Part shown: piece after piece, positions 19,985 to 31,999 of the stretch | Numbering within the stretch: position 1 is the stretch's first letter | Layout of the letters: the number at the start of each line of letters is the position of its first letter | Assembly: GCA_018417955.1 (NCBI GenBank) | Contig: JACTVC010000004.1 | Location: 186,001 to 250,000, forward strand | DNA: 64,000 nucleotides | Source: Laccaria trichodermophora | Lineage: Eukaryota; Basidiomycota; Agaricomycetes; Agaricales; Hydnangiaceae | Direction of reading: 5' to 3' | Notes under the pieces: generated by a model | Databases searched by the model: none | What the model was told of the DNA's origin: nothing | What the model saw: only the letters and a program-made list of their open reading frames with translations | Position numbers and translations under genes: made by a program

Positions 19985-22900
19985 TTAAAATTTGATAGAA
20001 CAAAGGAGATGAGATGAACCTACTTGCAATGCAATGACCTCTCCTGTTTCATATCCTAAGCAAATCATAGAAGTGTGATAGGCAATGGCACTTGGCTGTC
20101 GAAATAAAGGTGGAATCCAACATTTTTTAGTGGATTTTATGTGATTAATCCATTCACCAGTGTCATCCAGTGACAATTGATTGTGAGGAAATAGAACTGG
20201 GGGTGATAAGTAGAAGTCTCCAAATGGACGATGGTGAACATTGGTGCCATTTGGTAACAGATAATTTTCTGCAAATATCATGCATTCACCAGTCATAATA
20301 TTCCATTTTCGGACCATACGATCATCTGACCCTGATATAACATGCTGTCCATCAGGGAAATAAGCAGCTGCATATACCTGGCCAGAATGGTCTTTGAATT
20401 CTGCTTCACACAAACCTGTCATAATGTCCCAGACACGAACAGTATGGTCATGACATCCAGAGACAATGTGGCTTCCATCAGGTGAGAAGGCAACAGATGC
20501 AACCCAATTCAAATGTCCCTTCAGCTCCATCTTGGTTTCACATGCTAACATATCCCAGATGCGAATGGTTTTGTCACTTGATCCAGAGACAAGATACTTT
20601 CCATTGGGAGAGAAGTTAATAGATGTTACAGCTTCTGAATGACCCTCAAGCTCTGCCATATTTTCTCCTGTTTTTGCATCACAAATGGAAATTTCTTTGC
20701 TTCCAGATGCATATACCACAAGTTTTCCATCAGGAGAAAATGCAACAGTATTGACCCATCCTGAGTTACCCTTCAGCTTCAATTTAGGTTTTCCTGTTTC
20801 TACACTCCATATACATATTGTAGAGTCAGATGATCCAGAAATGATGTACAATCCATCTGAAGAATATGCAACAGAATTTACAGAACTCTGATGTCCCATC
20901 AACCTTCTTTTGGGCTGTTTAGTGGCTAAATCCCAGATACAGAGAGTCCCATCATCTGATGCAGAGACAAATAAGCCTCCATCAGAAGAAAAAGCAAGGC
21001 CTGTTACAGCTGCACTATGTCCAGTCAAAACAGCATTGAGTGTCCCTGTTTCTGCATCCCATATTCTAATTGTATTGTCATGAGATCCTGATGCTACAAG
21101 CTTTCCATCAGGAGAACAAGCAACAGCTCTTACATAGTTCAAATGACCATATAGCTCCATCACAGCCTTCCTAGTTGCAACATTCCAAATGCAAACAATA
21201 TTATCACTTGATCCAGATATGACATGGGTACCATCTGGAGAAAAGGCAACAGTTATTACTGAACTTGAATGGCCAATTAACTGTGCTTCTGGACTGCCTG
21301 ATGCTATATTCCAGATGTAAATTTTGCAGTCATCTGACCCAGACACTATGTAAGTCCCATTTAAGGAGAAAGCAACTGATCTGACATAAGTTGAGTGACC
21401 CTTCAAAATTATATCAGATTCTTCTGGCAAAGAATTCCAGATCCGTACAGTTTTATCTCCAGAAGTTGATGTCACATGTGCTCCATTTGGAGAGAAGACA
21501 GCTGAAGCTACCCAACTTGTATGACCCCTTAGTGTTGCCTCAAGCTCTCCTGTAAGGGCATTCCATAGACAAACTGTGCTATCATCTGAAGCAGATACTA
21601 TGCGTCTCCCATCTGAGGAGTATGCAACTGAATTGACTCCATTTGAGTGTCCCTTCAATTCTGCTTCAGTCTCCCAGGTTGTGGCATTCCAAATCCGGAT
21701 ACTGTTGTCAGAGGACCCAGACACAATATAGTTTCCATCAGGTGAGAATGCAACAGACACTACCCAGCTTGAATGCCCTTTTAAGTTTGCTTCAGGATAT
21801 CCTGTTACAGAATTCCAGACTCGTACAGTGTGATCATGAGAACCAGACACTACATATTTTCCATTGGAAGAAAAAGCCACAGATTCTACCCAGTTAGAAT
21901 GGCCTTTGAGTTCTACCTCAGACTCTGCTGTTACAGTATTCCAGATACAGATTGAATTTTCATTTAACCCAGAAACACCATGTCTTCCATCAGGGGAGAA
22001 ACCTACAGCCCTCACAAATGTTGGATGAACTTTTAACTGTGACTCAAACTCCCCTGTTTCAGGGTTCCAACTACAAATAGTTTTATCACCTGATGCTGAG
22101 GCTATATGAGCCCCATCAGGAGAAAAAGCAACAGATGTGACCCAGCTAGAATGTCCAGTCAGTTCTGCCTCAGGTTCCCCTGTTACAGCATTCCATAAGC
22201 GAATTATGTTGTCTCTTGCACCAGAGACAATGTGTTTGCCATCAGGTGAGTAGGCAACAGAGACTACAGGTGCTGAGTGCCCTGTCAAAATGGCTTCACA
22301 GGCATCCCAAGTGTGCCGTTGCCCTAGAATTAACTTCCATGGAGAAGGTCTTTCAGACTCATATTTTTGCTTCATGTATGATTTCTCTGGTAGCCATAGA
22401 AAAGGAGCAGAGTAACCTTCAAGACTCTGAGAGCTTATAAATTCCATATTTTCTGTCATGAATCGTCTAACATCTCTTGCCCAGTCATTCAATAATGGCT
22501 GGGACTAGATTCAATAAATCAGCAGTCAGCTCCTAAAAAAGAATAATATAGACTTACCTCAGCCCATTTCTCAATCTCACGAAGGTCATTCACAGTTCTC
22601 TCTACCTGCCCAATTATACTTGAGCAGTCAATCCACTGTGAAGCTCTTGTTTGGAAGAACTTATAGGAGAGGATATAAAACACTGGAGTCTTGTCATCCC
22701 TTTCTTGACTACTTGCAAGATGAGAAGCCCAGAAAGTAGCAGCATATGAGAGACTCTGAGGAATATCAGTCTGATTCCTCTCTCTGAGGTAAGAAACAAT
22801 TTCCTTGGACTGAAAGGAGCCTTCCATCAATTCAAGGCAATCCAAAGAAAGTAATTGATGTGATGTAGTAGGGTCAAGGTGATAATCTCCAGAGCGAGAA

Positions 22901-24313
22901 TGATCATTTACAAAATCAGGAAATGAGGAATGGAATGTTGTAATTGGATCATTCAGATCTTTGTTATGTGGAACACAGATCAAAGAGTGGAGACAGGACA
23001 AAGCAGACTGAATTTCTCCAGTAGTCATCCTTAACAATTGACTGAGACTGTTGATGGACAATGGATCCAGAGCATGAATAACAGCATAGAGAACCTTCTG
23101 AATTTCCTCTCTCTCCATTTGGTTAGCATTTTTATATGCTGCAGCCAGGATGCTGCTGTACAAAGCATCCAGTGATATGGTTCCATCCTTTGTTGTTCCA
23201 GATAAGGTATCAGTTATCATAGTAAGACGAGCACGAAGATCAACTCCAGCAGCAATATGACTACATGCAGTTGCAGCATAAATAAACAAGCTTCCAGATA
23301 GAGTAACAAGAGCTTTAACCTGAGATTCCGGAGGCCACTCATCATCATCCATCAAGTCACTACGTCCATCCGCAATGTCAGTGAGGCGATATCTAGTGTA
23401 AAGCTCAATGTCTGAGCTAACAACATCTCTCTCAACATCATGAAGAATAAAGTTGTCAAAGTCCCCAAAGCCACGTCGCTTAAAAGTCTTACGAATGTCC
23501 TTCTCAGGACGACTAGTTACAAAAAACTTCAGGGGAAGTGAAGAAGCATGTCTTGCAATAGCCAGAAGCAAATCAGCAACCTGAGCTTGGCTGGTACACT
23601 CATCCAGAGCATCAATAACCACAACAAAGGATGTCCCCTCAAAATCAGCAGCAGCAGCTCTAAGTGGCTGAACAATGAGATCCTTAAAGTTTTGCTGAAC
23701 TATCTTATACCCAACATCAGGGTCATCTCGGATGGTAGCTACCAGCGCAGAGGATACAGCAGGAAAGCGACGAGCAAGCTGATGAGCAATAGTGGGAAAG
23801 ATGTGGACGACATTGCTGCTTTCAGCCTCAAGACGGGAGCAAAAGAAGTTTGCCGCAAGCATGCGCTTAGAGCTGAGAATCTCACAGAACGAGTACGCAA
23901 TGGTAGTCTTGCCAGTCCCAGCCATTCCGCTAAGCCAATAAATCTTGTTTGACATGTGGTCACCTGCCCAGGTGACAAGTTCAGCTAAAATCGCCTCGCG
24001 CGTATTCTCGAGACAACCGTTTCGCTGTGCGGGTGAGTTAGCGTTGTAATGAGCACGGTGAGCGCGAGGAAGCTTTTTGTCTAGCAACTCAAAATCTAGT
24101 CATAATTTATCAGCAAAGTCTCGATCGACGGAGGCTCCGAGGGTTTACGCACCATCCATCCCGATCATGTGGATGTGGTGGTGGACTACGGATGAGATGA
24201 AAGTTAGCAATGCAGGCCCCTGAGAGGGGAGGGTAATACAGACTGTTCGTAGAGTGATCATTGAAAGTTGAATTCCTCACAACAACGTTGCGGGCCCCAG
24301 CTAATGTTGACAT
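19985..24313 (-). CDS. NACHT-domain NLR with 16 WD40 repeats
   Basis: STAND-class signalling ATPase. Exons 24313-24244, 24185-24153, 24095-22558 and 22504-19985 join in phase to 1386 aa. A short N-terminal segment (STLAGARNVVVRNSTFND) lacks any effector domain I recognise. NACHT: Walker A GMAGTGKTT at ~91, Walker B VVVIDALDEC at ~205, sensor FFVTSRPEKD. Sixteen WD40 repeats of ~42 residues (pattern GHS..V.SVAFSPDG then D..IRIWN) fill the C terminus and should sense a ligand. The 53-bp third intron uses an acceptor at 22505; a nearer TAG would cause a stop. In fungi, NACHT-WD40 proteins act in allorecognition and probably in immunity. The WD40 half and much of the NACHT C-terminal part are CpG-depleted, while the 5' end from about 23.2 kb has normal CpG. 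Confidence 0.9.
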
Positions 24314-25212
24314 TGTGGTGGAAGCAAACTGCAGTTGGGGTGGTGGTAGGAAGAAAGATGTCGTTTTTCACATGAGCGCCGGTAGGGCAGCGCAACGCAG
24401 GATGACTCAGTCGTTGTCAAACCCTAGCCGCAGTGCGAGCGCTGCCTCATCTCGCCTGAGATCGCTCAAACGAGAGGTATGCAGGCTAAATCAGGTCTAT
24501 CACCCTAGATTGCCATTCAATAGAACATCAAAGGTTAGGTGCCATCGCTGTCATGCCGTGGGTTTCAACTACCTGTCTGGCATCCCGCACATCAGTACTT
24601 TCGCTTTCTGCCAATTGCCATTTAAGATGAATGCAATCTCTCGAGGGACCTACAGATATCTCTTGAGCGTCCAAGGACAATCGGCCCGCATTGTGTAAGG
24701 TGAGAGAGAATACATCTCATGATGCCGTAACCCGCCCATGATTTATGCGGTTCCTACCCCAAAGATAAGACTGCTAGCCGCGTGGTAAGATGTAAGGGCT
24801 TCGGTGAGAACATAAGTATACATTCGCTAGTATGATTGTCAGCCTGATCCAAAGATAGACCTGATTGGCACCCACCTTCACTCAACCAGGTACAACGCAG
24901 GAGCGCTCCTTTGAGCTGCAATGATGCGAAAATATTAAAATCGGCATTCAGACGAGCGTTGTCCTCCAACTACGGTTCTGAATATAATTTTCGCCTTAAC
25001 CTTCAGCCCTACAAGATATCTCGTGACGTCAGCGGATCGGAAATGTTTGGGAAATGTCAGTTCTGCGTTGCCTTCACAACGCTTTGTAGATCATCGATTA
25101 AAGATCCAAAATACCTGTCAGTGATGAACAAGTGTTTGTGGAAAGCTGTGACGCGGGAAGGGATGTTATATCTGTGAAGATCGTTGGATTGGTCGCTCTA
25201 CAACCGTCCACA
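24314..25212. other. Intergenic region between the NLR and Dabb genes
   Basis: About 900 bp with normal CpG content, holding the divergent promoters of the two neighbouring genes. Its open frames are short, and I found no domain, RNA gene or repeat. Confidence 0.45.
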
Positions 25213-25653
25213 ATGGCGCCAGTGACTCACGTTGTTATTTTCCAATACAAAAGCTCCACAACCGTTGAGGAGAAACAAAACGTCGCGTCTTCCTTCCTTG
25301 CATTGCAGGAGAGATGTCTATCGCCAGCAAACCCAGGCTTCGCGTCTCCCGGAAAGCCATACATCGTGAGCATCATCGGAGGTAGCAACAACTCTTTAGA
25401 ACCAAAAGCAGCGGGTTACGAAGTGAGTCCAAGATCAAGCCATGTGTTTCGATCAGCGCTGTTGACAATGCAATCGTAGCATGTTTACGTCGTCACCTTT
25501 GCCTCGCCGGAACATCGAGACTACTATGTCGGATTAGACCCAGAGTATGCCGATCCAGCTCATACGGCGTTCAAGAAGCTAGTTGGGCCCCTGTTGGTCG
25601 TGGAGAGAATCGCAGTGGCGGACTTCACAGATGGGGAGTGGTCAGACAAGTGA
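25213..25653 (+). CDS. Stress-responsive alpha/beta barrel (Dabb) domain protein
   Basis: Exons 25213-25422 and 25480-25653, 127 aa, one Dabb domain. The dimeric ferredoxin-like barrel is visible as THVVIFQYKSSTTVEEKQ (strand 1 and helix), IVSIIGGSNNSLEP, VYVVTFASPEHRDYY, then HTAFKKLVGPLL and VADFTDGEW. Length and order fit small fungal Dabb proteins. Their role is poorly defined (stress response; some relatives are polyketide cyclases), so no reaction is assigned. Confidence 0.85.
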
Positions 25654-26040
25654 TCAATGGAAGTATAGTCGACGTGGAAGTTTTCAATGAGAAATGCTGT
25701 AGCTTTCGTCCTGTTGCAATAGAAGGAAGGTACGAAATAGACGAACCTTCGGGCACCGACGACTGACACCTTCGCCGGTGGGGTGTTGTAACAGTATCTG
25801 GGGCGAGTTATCGGGATTCACGTAGGAAGAACTGTGTTGGCATTGAAATATTGAAAGGCTATGCAAAAAGTCTCTTGGCCTCGACGACGTCGATACATGT
25901 GAGACTCGGTCAAGTGAACAGTATAGAATAGAACTGTGCCAGTGGTATCCAGCTGAACAACCATTCCGCTGACCAGCGTATCAACTATAGTACCAAAACT
26001 GTTCTTTTTCTTTCTAAAGAAGCCGAGACTACATCCAGAA

Positions 26041-26867
26041 TCATGGGTTGGTACTTAGGACTCCAAACCACCATCTTCGAGGTTTGGATGATTCTCCGAC
26101 TTTGACAAAGTCAGCCCTTCCAGAAAATGGCTGTCCAGAAAGAAGCAGGGGCAGCCAGTATCGATCTGCCTCCCACATCCTATCGAATGGAAGATGAGAA
26201 TAGGAGGACGGAGAGTCCAACGGAGCATGATGATCTTCAGATGCTATTGAGAACCACTCCGGTTTCATTTCATCAGTTCTGCGACACGTTAGCGAGGTAA
26301 AAGCTACGTCAAGAAAAAAATCTTACTCAGTAATTGTTCCCGTGTAACTATCTGCGCGGTAGATGTCGATATGGAATGCCCAGTCTACATCCTCGCTTAG
26401 AAAAAGAAAGGTTCCTGCATGCTTCAAGGGGGCTTCGATTCCAGCCTCTTCCTAGACAGCCTACATGTTAATATCAAGAAAACCGGGAGATAAGTTTTCT
26501 CAAACTCACGTATAACTCGCGATTGGCGGCTTGAAGAGGTGTCTCTCCCTCTTCGACTTTGCCACCTATAGAGCACATGAATATTGACACGATATCGGCT
26601 GCCTAGAACTGCTACGTACCAAAACCGTTATATCTACACACCAAGAAGTTCAACATCAATTCCGAGCCTGAATTTTAGAAAATGATCATGATACTTACTT
26701 ATCTTTCCCAAAACCTCTCTTTTTCAAACCTAAGAGCACCTTTGAGTCACCGTCAAGGACCGATCACAAGCGTCTCCTTCTTCGTGACGCCTAACGCGCT
26801 CCAAACTCACGTTGTCCTTGTCCACTATGAACGCGTTCGTATAACGTTTTATCTTCGAGAATGCCAT
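26041..26867 (-). CDS. MTH1-type Nudix hydrolase (oxidised purine nucleoside triphosphatase)
   Basis: Probable 8-oxo-dGTP/2-hydroxy-dATP diphosphatase that cleans the nucleotide pool. Six exons: 26867-26811, 26739-26699, 26633-26620 (14 nt), 26565-26510, 26451-26327, 26278-26041, 176 aa. The full Nudix box is present: GGKVEEGETPLQ, then AANRELYEEAGI. MTH1 hallmarks are LLGLKKRGFGKDKYNGFGG before it, and ETDEMKPEWF, PFDRMWEADRYWLPLLL and FSGRADF after it. The start at MAFSKIKRYTN was chosen because the family begins just before this strand; an in-frame ATG at 26948 would add 27 residues. Confidence 0.9.
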
Positions 26868-28124
26868 CCAATCGTTGTCGCCATCCGCTATGGAACAGAT
26901 AAACTTCCCCTCGATACCTGGGGGTAAGTCTGAAGATGAAATTTTCATGGACTGTGTACACTGAGCAACGAAGGCAAGAAAGGAACTTTTTGGATCGGAG
27001 TTCTAATTTCTTCCAGACGACAAGCCCGCTGCGTCGTTCCAACTCGAGCTCCCAAGATTCTTTGATTATCTTTTGCCCAATCAGAATGCTGGTGACGCCC
27101 ATAGCTGGGCCGTCTGTGGTGAAATCGAATTTGAGCTCCTGCTCCATGTCTCTAAGAGCTGCTTGAACGGCTTCTAGGGTAGCTGGGTCTCTCCCAGGTC
27201 GAAGACGGCCTTTCTACAGTTTTACACTCCAAGTAACCCTCAATCACCTCATTTGACTCAGAAATGAATCGCCGCTCGCTTCCAGAACCAACTCTGGATT
27301 GTTCAGAATACTTTGAGCACCATTTTACAGGACTCAAGTCTCTTTCATGGCGACTCTCTTGTGTCTGAGCCCTGATCCTTTCGCCAGATGGGTAAGTAAT
27401 CATTAGACTCCCCATATACTCTTTGATTGATGGTAAACAGGCGATGTGCATGGCTTACGCAGCCTACACAAACGATACTCAGGCCTTTGTATTCCATACT
27501 TGTGGTGAAAGGATTTTTCTATCCACATGTGGTAATTTTGGATACGTTTTGACGGATGACTATCTGAAAATTGACCTCGACATTACTACTCAGATTAGCC
27601 TTCCTCATTTGGTATTTGGCTGCGTTCGCAACCATGGGACGTCTTTGTGTATTTTTACCCAGGTTCGCAAGCCGTCGGATACGTCATGTCTGCGGATTAG
27701 GAGAGGGATATCTCTACGGTGAGTGGCGTTTCAATCAACAAAGGCAGACATTTCAAACCACAATGTCGGATTACTGCCGAGGTAAGGATCACCAGCGTTG
27801 TTTCAAACTGCTACTTAAAGTTAGGCATAGCGACCTTGTTTCGAGCACGCACGTTCTTTGGTGGCATGCATGCTTGGTTGCTTAGATATACTCGCCTTCT
27901 CACTGGAATCTCACATACTCGTGTTTTCTGCCAAGTTTTAGCTTTGTTTTGGGTTAGCACGAGGAGAATATAACTATCAAGGCAATTTTTTGCACAATGG
28001 ACCGGTGGTGCTTGAGTGTTGCCATTTTTCCGAGGAGGTTTTTGATTATTATTATGTCAGCAAAATCGTCTTTGCTGTTAACCTCCTCTCGAACCTTGAG
28101 CACGGTGCCTACAGCGGCTCTCTC
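26868..28124. other. Interval upstream of the kinase gene with one unassigned minus-strand open region
   Basis: Between about 27205 and 26970 the minus strand reads through a helical stretch (DPATLEAVQAALRDMEQELK then TTDGPAMGVTSILIGQK). It looks protein-like, but I cannot place it in a family. It may be a remnant or part of an unrecognised gene. Positions 27420-28124 contain the presumed promoter and 5' leader of the BUR1-type kinase. Confidence 0.35.
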
Positions 28125-31100
28125 ATGGGCCGATCACCAAGAAAGCGAAATGCCTCAAGGTCCCCAGAAGGTGACAGACGTCCTAAGCGACTATTAACCT
28201 CATCCCCAGAGGAGGGCGAGCTCGATGACACTTCAACACCATTCGTAGCACCCACAGCGCCTCCACCTTCTCTACCTCCGAAACCTTCTGTTGGAAAAGC
28301 GAAGATACCGTTTCCATTCAAGAAGAAGAACGAGCCACTGAGGAATGGGAATGGGTCAAGCTTGGATAGATCACCTTCAGCAGTTAACGACGTTCATAAA
28401 TTGACGTGGGCTCCAGACACGAGGCCTGGTCGTTCGTCTAAGGCCGCTGACCACTGGGAGCCAAGTCGTGGGTATGAAGACAGACAGCAGGGGTCGCGGA
28501 GACACCGTCATTCTAGAAGCCGAGACCGTCGTGGACATAGGTCGCCATCAAGCTTCACCCCAACCCGTTCGCGCTCATCTGTCTCTCCTTTGAATTCTCG
28601 CCGCGAAAAACACAGGTTGCCTGTTCCCAGAACCCCTCACACCTCTGAGGCCAATTTTAGCCCCCCTTCACGCAACTACGATTTAGACAGACGCGAACGA
28701 TCGAGGGACAGATCAGAATGGGATAGAGATAGAGGCCACAGGGGATATCGTGATGAAGATGATCCTTGGAAATATAACAGGCGCAATGAGGGCGACTCCG
28801 ACCGATATTATAGGCCGCAGCCGCAGCGCAGAGACCACCGCGACTGGACACGCAGAGATGACGGCTATGAGACAGACAGGCGCCATTATGATCGACCCTA
28901 CGACCGCCCTCGCGGAATGGACAGCTACAGGCCTCAATCACCACAGCCAGAAGCTGTTCTTTCACCACCCCCGCCACCGCCAGCCCAATCGCCTTCTCGT
29001 CCTCCTTCACCCGCCCCTTTGCCTCCTCGTCCTCCTTCAGTGGCCGGCCCACGGCCTCCTTCATCCTCTCCTCCTCCAGCCCCCCCACCAGATGCTCGTC
29101 TTTCAAAAGACTCAAGACTCCCATCTACACATTCACATGTGTCTATTACAATCACCCGTCCCCCAGCACCACGGAATATTCATTCACCTTTATCCCTTGG
29201 GCTACCTCCTAAACCCAAAGAATCGGTCAAGGACCAAGGGAAGAAGGCACTTGAACCACCCCAAGTGCGGGCTGTTCGGAAACGAGAGCCTGTGACACGA
29301 TCGAGAAAAGAAGAAGCTGAAGCGTATGGACGGACATTCACAGGTTGTGGGATACAATCTGATTATGAAGTCATGTCGAAATTGGGAGAAGGGACGTTTG
29401 GGTATGTTCTCGAGACAATTTTTGTTCTGAGTGCAGCTTCCAAACAATCTCCAGCGAGGTTCATAAAGCAATTCACAAGACCACAGGGGCCTCAGTCGCG
29501 CTGAAACGGATTCTTATGCATCACGAGAAGGAAGGCATGCCTGTGACTGCCCTGCGGGAAATTAAAATCCTCAAGGCACTGAAACATCCTTGTATCGTTG
29601 AAATTCTGGATATGTTCGTTGTTCGAAGTGAGTATAGCTCTTCAGCGGAACAGCTGATGCTCATCGTTGCAAAGGCAGCGAGAAGGATCCGTTGTCGGTT
29701 TACATGGTCTTTCCTTATATGGACCACGATCTTGCTGGCCTCCTCGAAAATGAACGCGTTAAACTGCAACCCAGCCACATCAAATTGTACATGAAACAAT
29801 TACTAGAAGGGACTGAATATATGCATCGAGTGGGCTTTCTTTTCTATGTGCAATTGTGCCTTGAAGATTGACTTCTATTGTGCAGAACCATATCCTCCAT
29901 CGTGACATGAAGGCAGCCAACTTGCTTATCTCCAATTCTGGTTCCCTGAAAATCGCAGATTTCGGTCTTGCACGATCATTCGACGCCAACGTGACAAATT
30001 CTCGTGTAGATAGTCGAGGCAGGGAGCGCAAGTATACCAACTGTGTTGTGACGAGATGGTACAGACCCCCTGAGCTTCTTCTGGGAGCTAGGCAGTACGG
30101 CGGAGAGGTGGATATTTGGGGTATTGGGTTTGTCACCTTCCTTGTGTGGTGGCACTTTCATATCTGACGCTGGATTTTAGCTGTGTCTTGGGTGAAATGT
30201 TTACGCGCAAGCCTATCTTGCCCGGGACCTCGGACCTTGACCAACTCGAGAAGATATGGAAGTTATGCGGCACTCCGAATCAGCACAGCTGGGCGAATTA
30301 TGACGCCTTGCCTGGCTGCGAAGGAGTAAAGCGCTTTTATACATATCAAAGAAGAGTCAAAAGCGCATATGAGAGGTCCGTAATTTGGTCCCCAGTTTCG
30401 CTCTGTTGCTGATGTTCTTCACTACAGTGTTGGGCCAGAAACGGCTGATCTGTTGGATAAACTCCTGATCTGTAACCCACGGGAACGCATCACGGCGTCT
30501 CAAGCACTCGACCATGATTATTTCTGGACTGACCCTCTCCCTGCCGATCCAAAGACGTGAGTACCATAACACATATCCGCTGAACCAACTAAATATATGA
30601 TTGTTTCTTCAGCCTCCCCTCCTACGAAGCCTCGCACGAATACGATAAACGGGGACACCGAAATATGCATCCCATGCCTGGCGGACCACCCGCACAACCA
30701 CACCACCATGATGGACACCTTAGACCATCCAATCAACCACCCCCAATGGGTCAACATCCTCGAAATCATCGTGGAGGAGGAGGCCCTCCACGAGACATGT
30801 TTAACTCTGGTCCACCACCCCATAACGGCGGTTACGGTCCGAACCCCCCTCCACCCAACGGACCCCACCCTCCTCCCCGTGGCCCCAACCCTCAACCCAC
30901 CGGACTCCACCCTCCCCGTGGTCCACATAATTACCAAGGTCCACATCGACCTGGCCCCCCTCCAGGTCAGCATCAATATGGACCCCCTTATGGTCGCGGA
31001 CCACCTGGTGGGCCTTCTGGACCTTATCCTCCCCGACAACAGGGACAGGGTCAAGGACGACCAGGGCATCAGGGCGGAGGAGGACCTGGACCTGGCCGAA

Positions 31101-31297
31101 GGGATTGGGAATCCCGTGGTCCGGGTGCACCATTGCCTCGACACTCGAATCCTAATCTTCCGCCTCGGCCGCCAGCACCGCTTGGAGGTCCGGAGGTTCG
31201 TGGAGGACCGCGAGGAGCTGGACCACAGGATAATAAGAGGGGGGAACCGAATGGGAATGGGAACGGAAATGGGGCTGGTGGACTTAACTATGGTTGA
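28125..31297 (+). CDS. bur1: BUR1/CDK9-type cyclin-dependent kinase (transcription elongation)
   Basis: P-TEFb-like kinase expected to phosphorylate the RNA polymerase II tail and Spt5. Exons 28125-29401, 29455-29627, 29675-29829, 29886-30127, 30181-30375, 30428-30556, 30613-31297, 951 aa. Residues 1-~410 are an RS/Pro-rich disordered extension. The kinase domain is ~413-723: glycine loop GEGTFG, lysine in VALKRIL, helix [12 protein letters not shown] (PSTAIRE equivalent), [16 protein letters not shown]-loop [19 protein letters not shown]. The tail starts [12 protein letters not shown], then becomes Pro/Gly/His-rich. [12 protein letters not shown] and the EASHEYDKR continuation favour BUR1/CDK9 over CTK1, but that choice is inference. 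Exon 2 uses the CCAG acceptor before CGAGGTTC to restore GEVHK. Confidence 0.88.
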
Positions 31298-31999
31298 TCT
31301 GGGTTTGTTAGAGAAAAATGGAGGGTATTGGAAAGGACCCGATATCGCATGCAAGCTTTCTTCCTCGGCATTGTTATACTTACTAGCTAGTTCATATTGT
31401 AGCATCTTTACATGTCATTACTCATCGTTATTATAAACATCAAGTACCAGATACTCAAATCTGATTTTTTATGCATGCGCAGTGGGTTACTTGCCGATTC
31501 TCCACTGCTTCGTAAAATACGGGCCCTATAAGTGCTCTTTTTTATCTATCTGTCCGGCTGTCGGGTTTACTGAGCTGATATCAAAGTCTATTTTACATCG
31601 ATTTTACAGTACTTCGTCACCGTTATAGTGGATTTGAACACATCCACATGGATCCCTCGTGCACAACCGAGTTTGGACGAGTGGGGGTTCGATTCCCCAG
31701 CTCGGTTTGAGAATGCGACAGACGAGATTTTGTTTTAGAAGTGAAATCGCGTTTCCTTTTGCGCGGCTAGTACTATGGGGCACTTAAGTTTGAAATTTGA
31801 GGATCTTATCAGATACGTACACGTGACGATAAATGTGGTCTGATTTCAGAATGGTTCGATCACGCTGTGCTTGACAAAATCAAGCACTGCAGCGTATCTT
31901 GTCTTTCTCCTTCCACCACCTTGCCGCCAAATACGACGTTCCTCAGGCTCTGTCGCTGTACTGATTTAAATTCCCCTCGCGCAGCCTTACTCGCCACCT
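31298..31999. other. Intergenic region between bur1 and the SREBP gene
   Basis: Contains the kinase 3' flank, a tRNA-like hairpin (31665-31707) and the SREBP promoter. Upstream of the start there is a TTTAAATT element at about 31966. No other gene is seen. Confidence 0.45.
31665..31707 (+). other. tRNA-like hairpin: acceptor stem plus T-arm only
   Basis: AACCGAG at 31665-31671 pairs with CTCGGTT at 31701-31707. Between them lies a T-arm GGGGGTTCGATTCCCC, including the internal B-box motif GGTTCGATTCC. D and anticodon arms are missing. It is read as a tDNA relic or SINE-like head rather than a functional tRNA. Confidence 0.35.

Noticed and set aside
22505..22557. Separate NACHT and WD40 genes, as the two long frames suggest
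   Set aside because: A 53-bp GT-AG intron with a CTGAC branch-like site joins the frames in phase, and the second frame has no ATG at its start.
30518..31405. Minus-strand frame of 295 codons opposite the kinase tail
   Set aside because: Shadow of the Pro/Gly-rich low-complexity exon of bur1.
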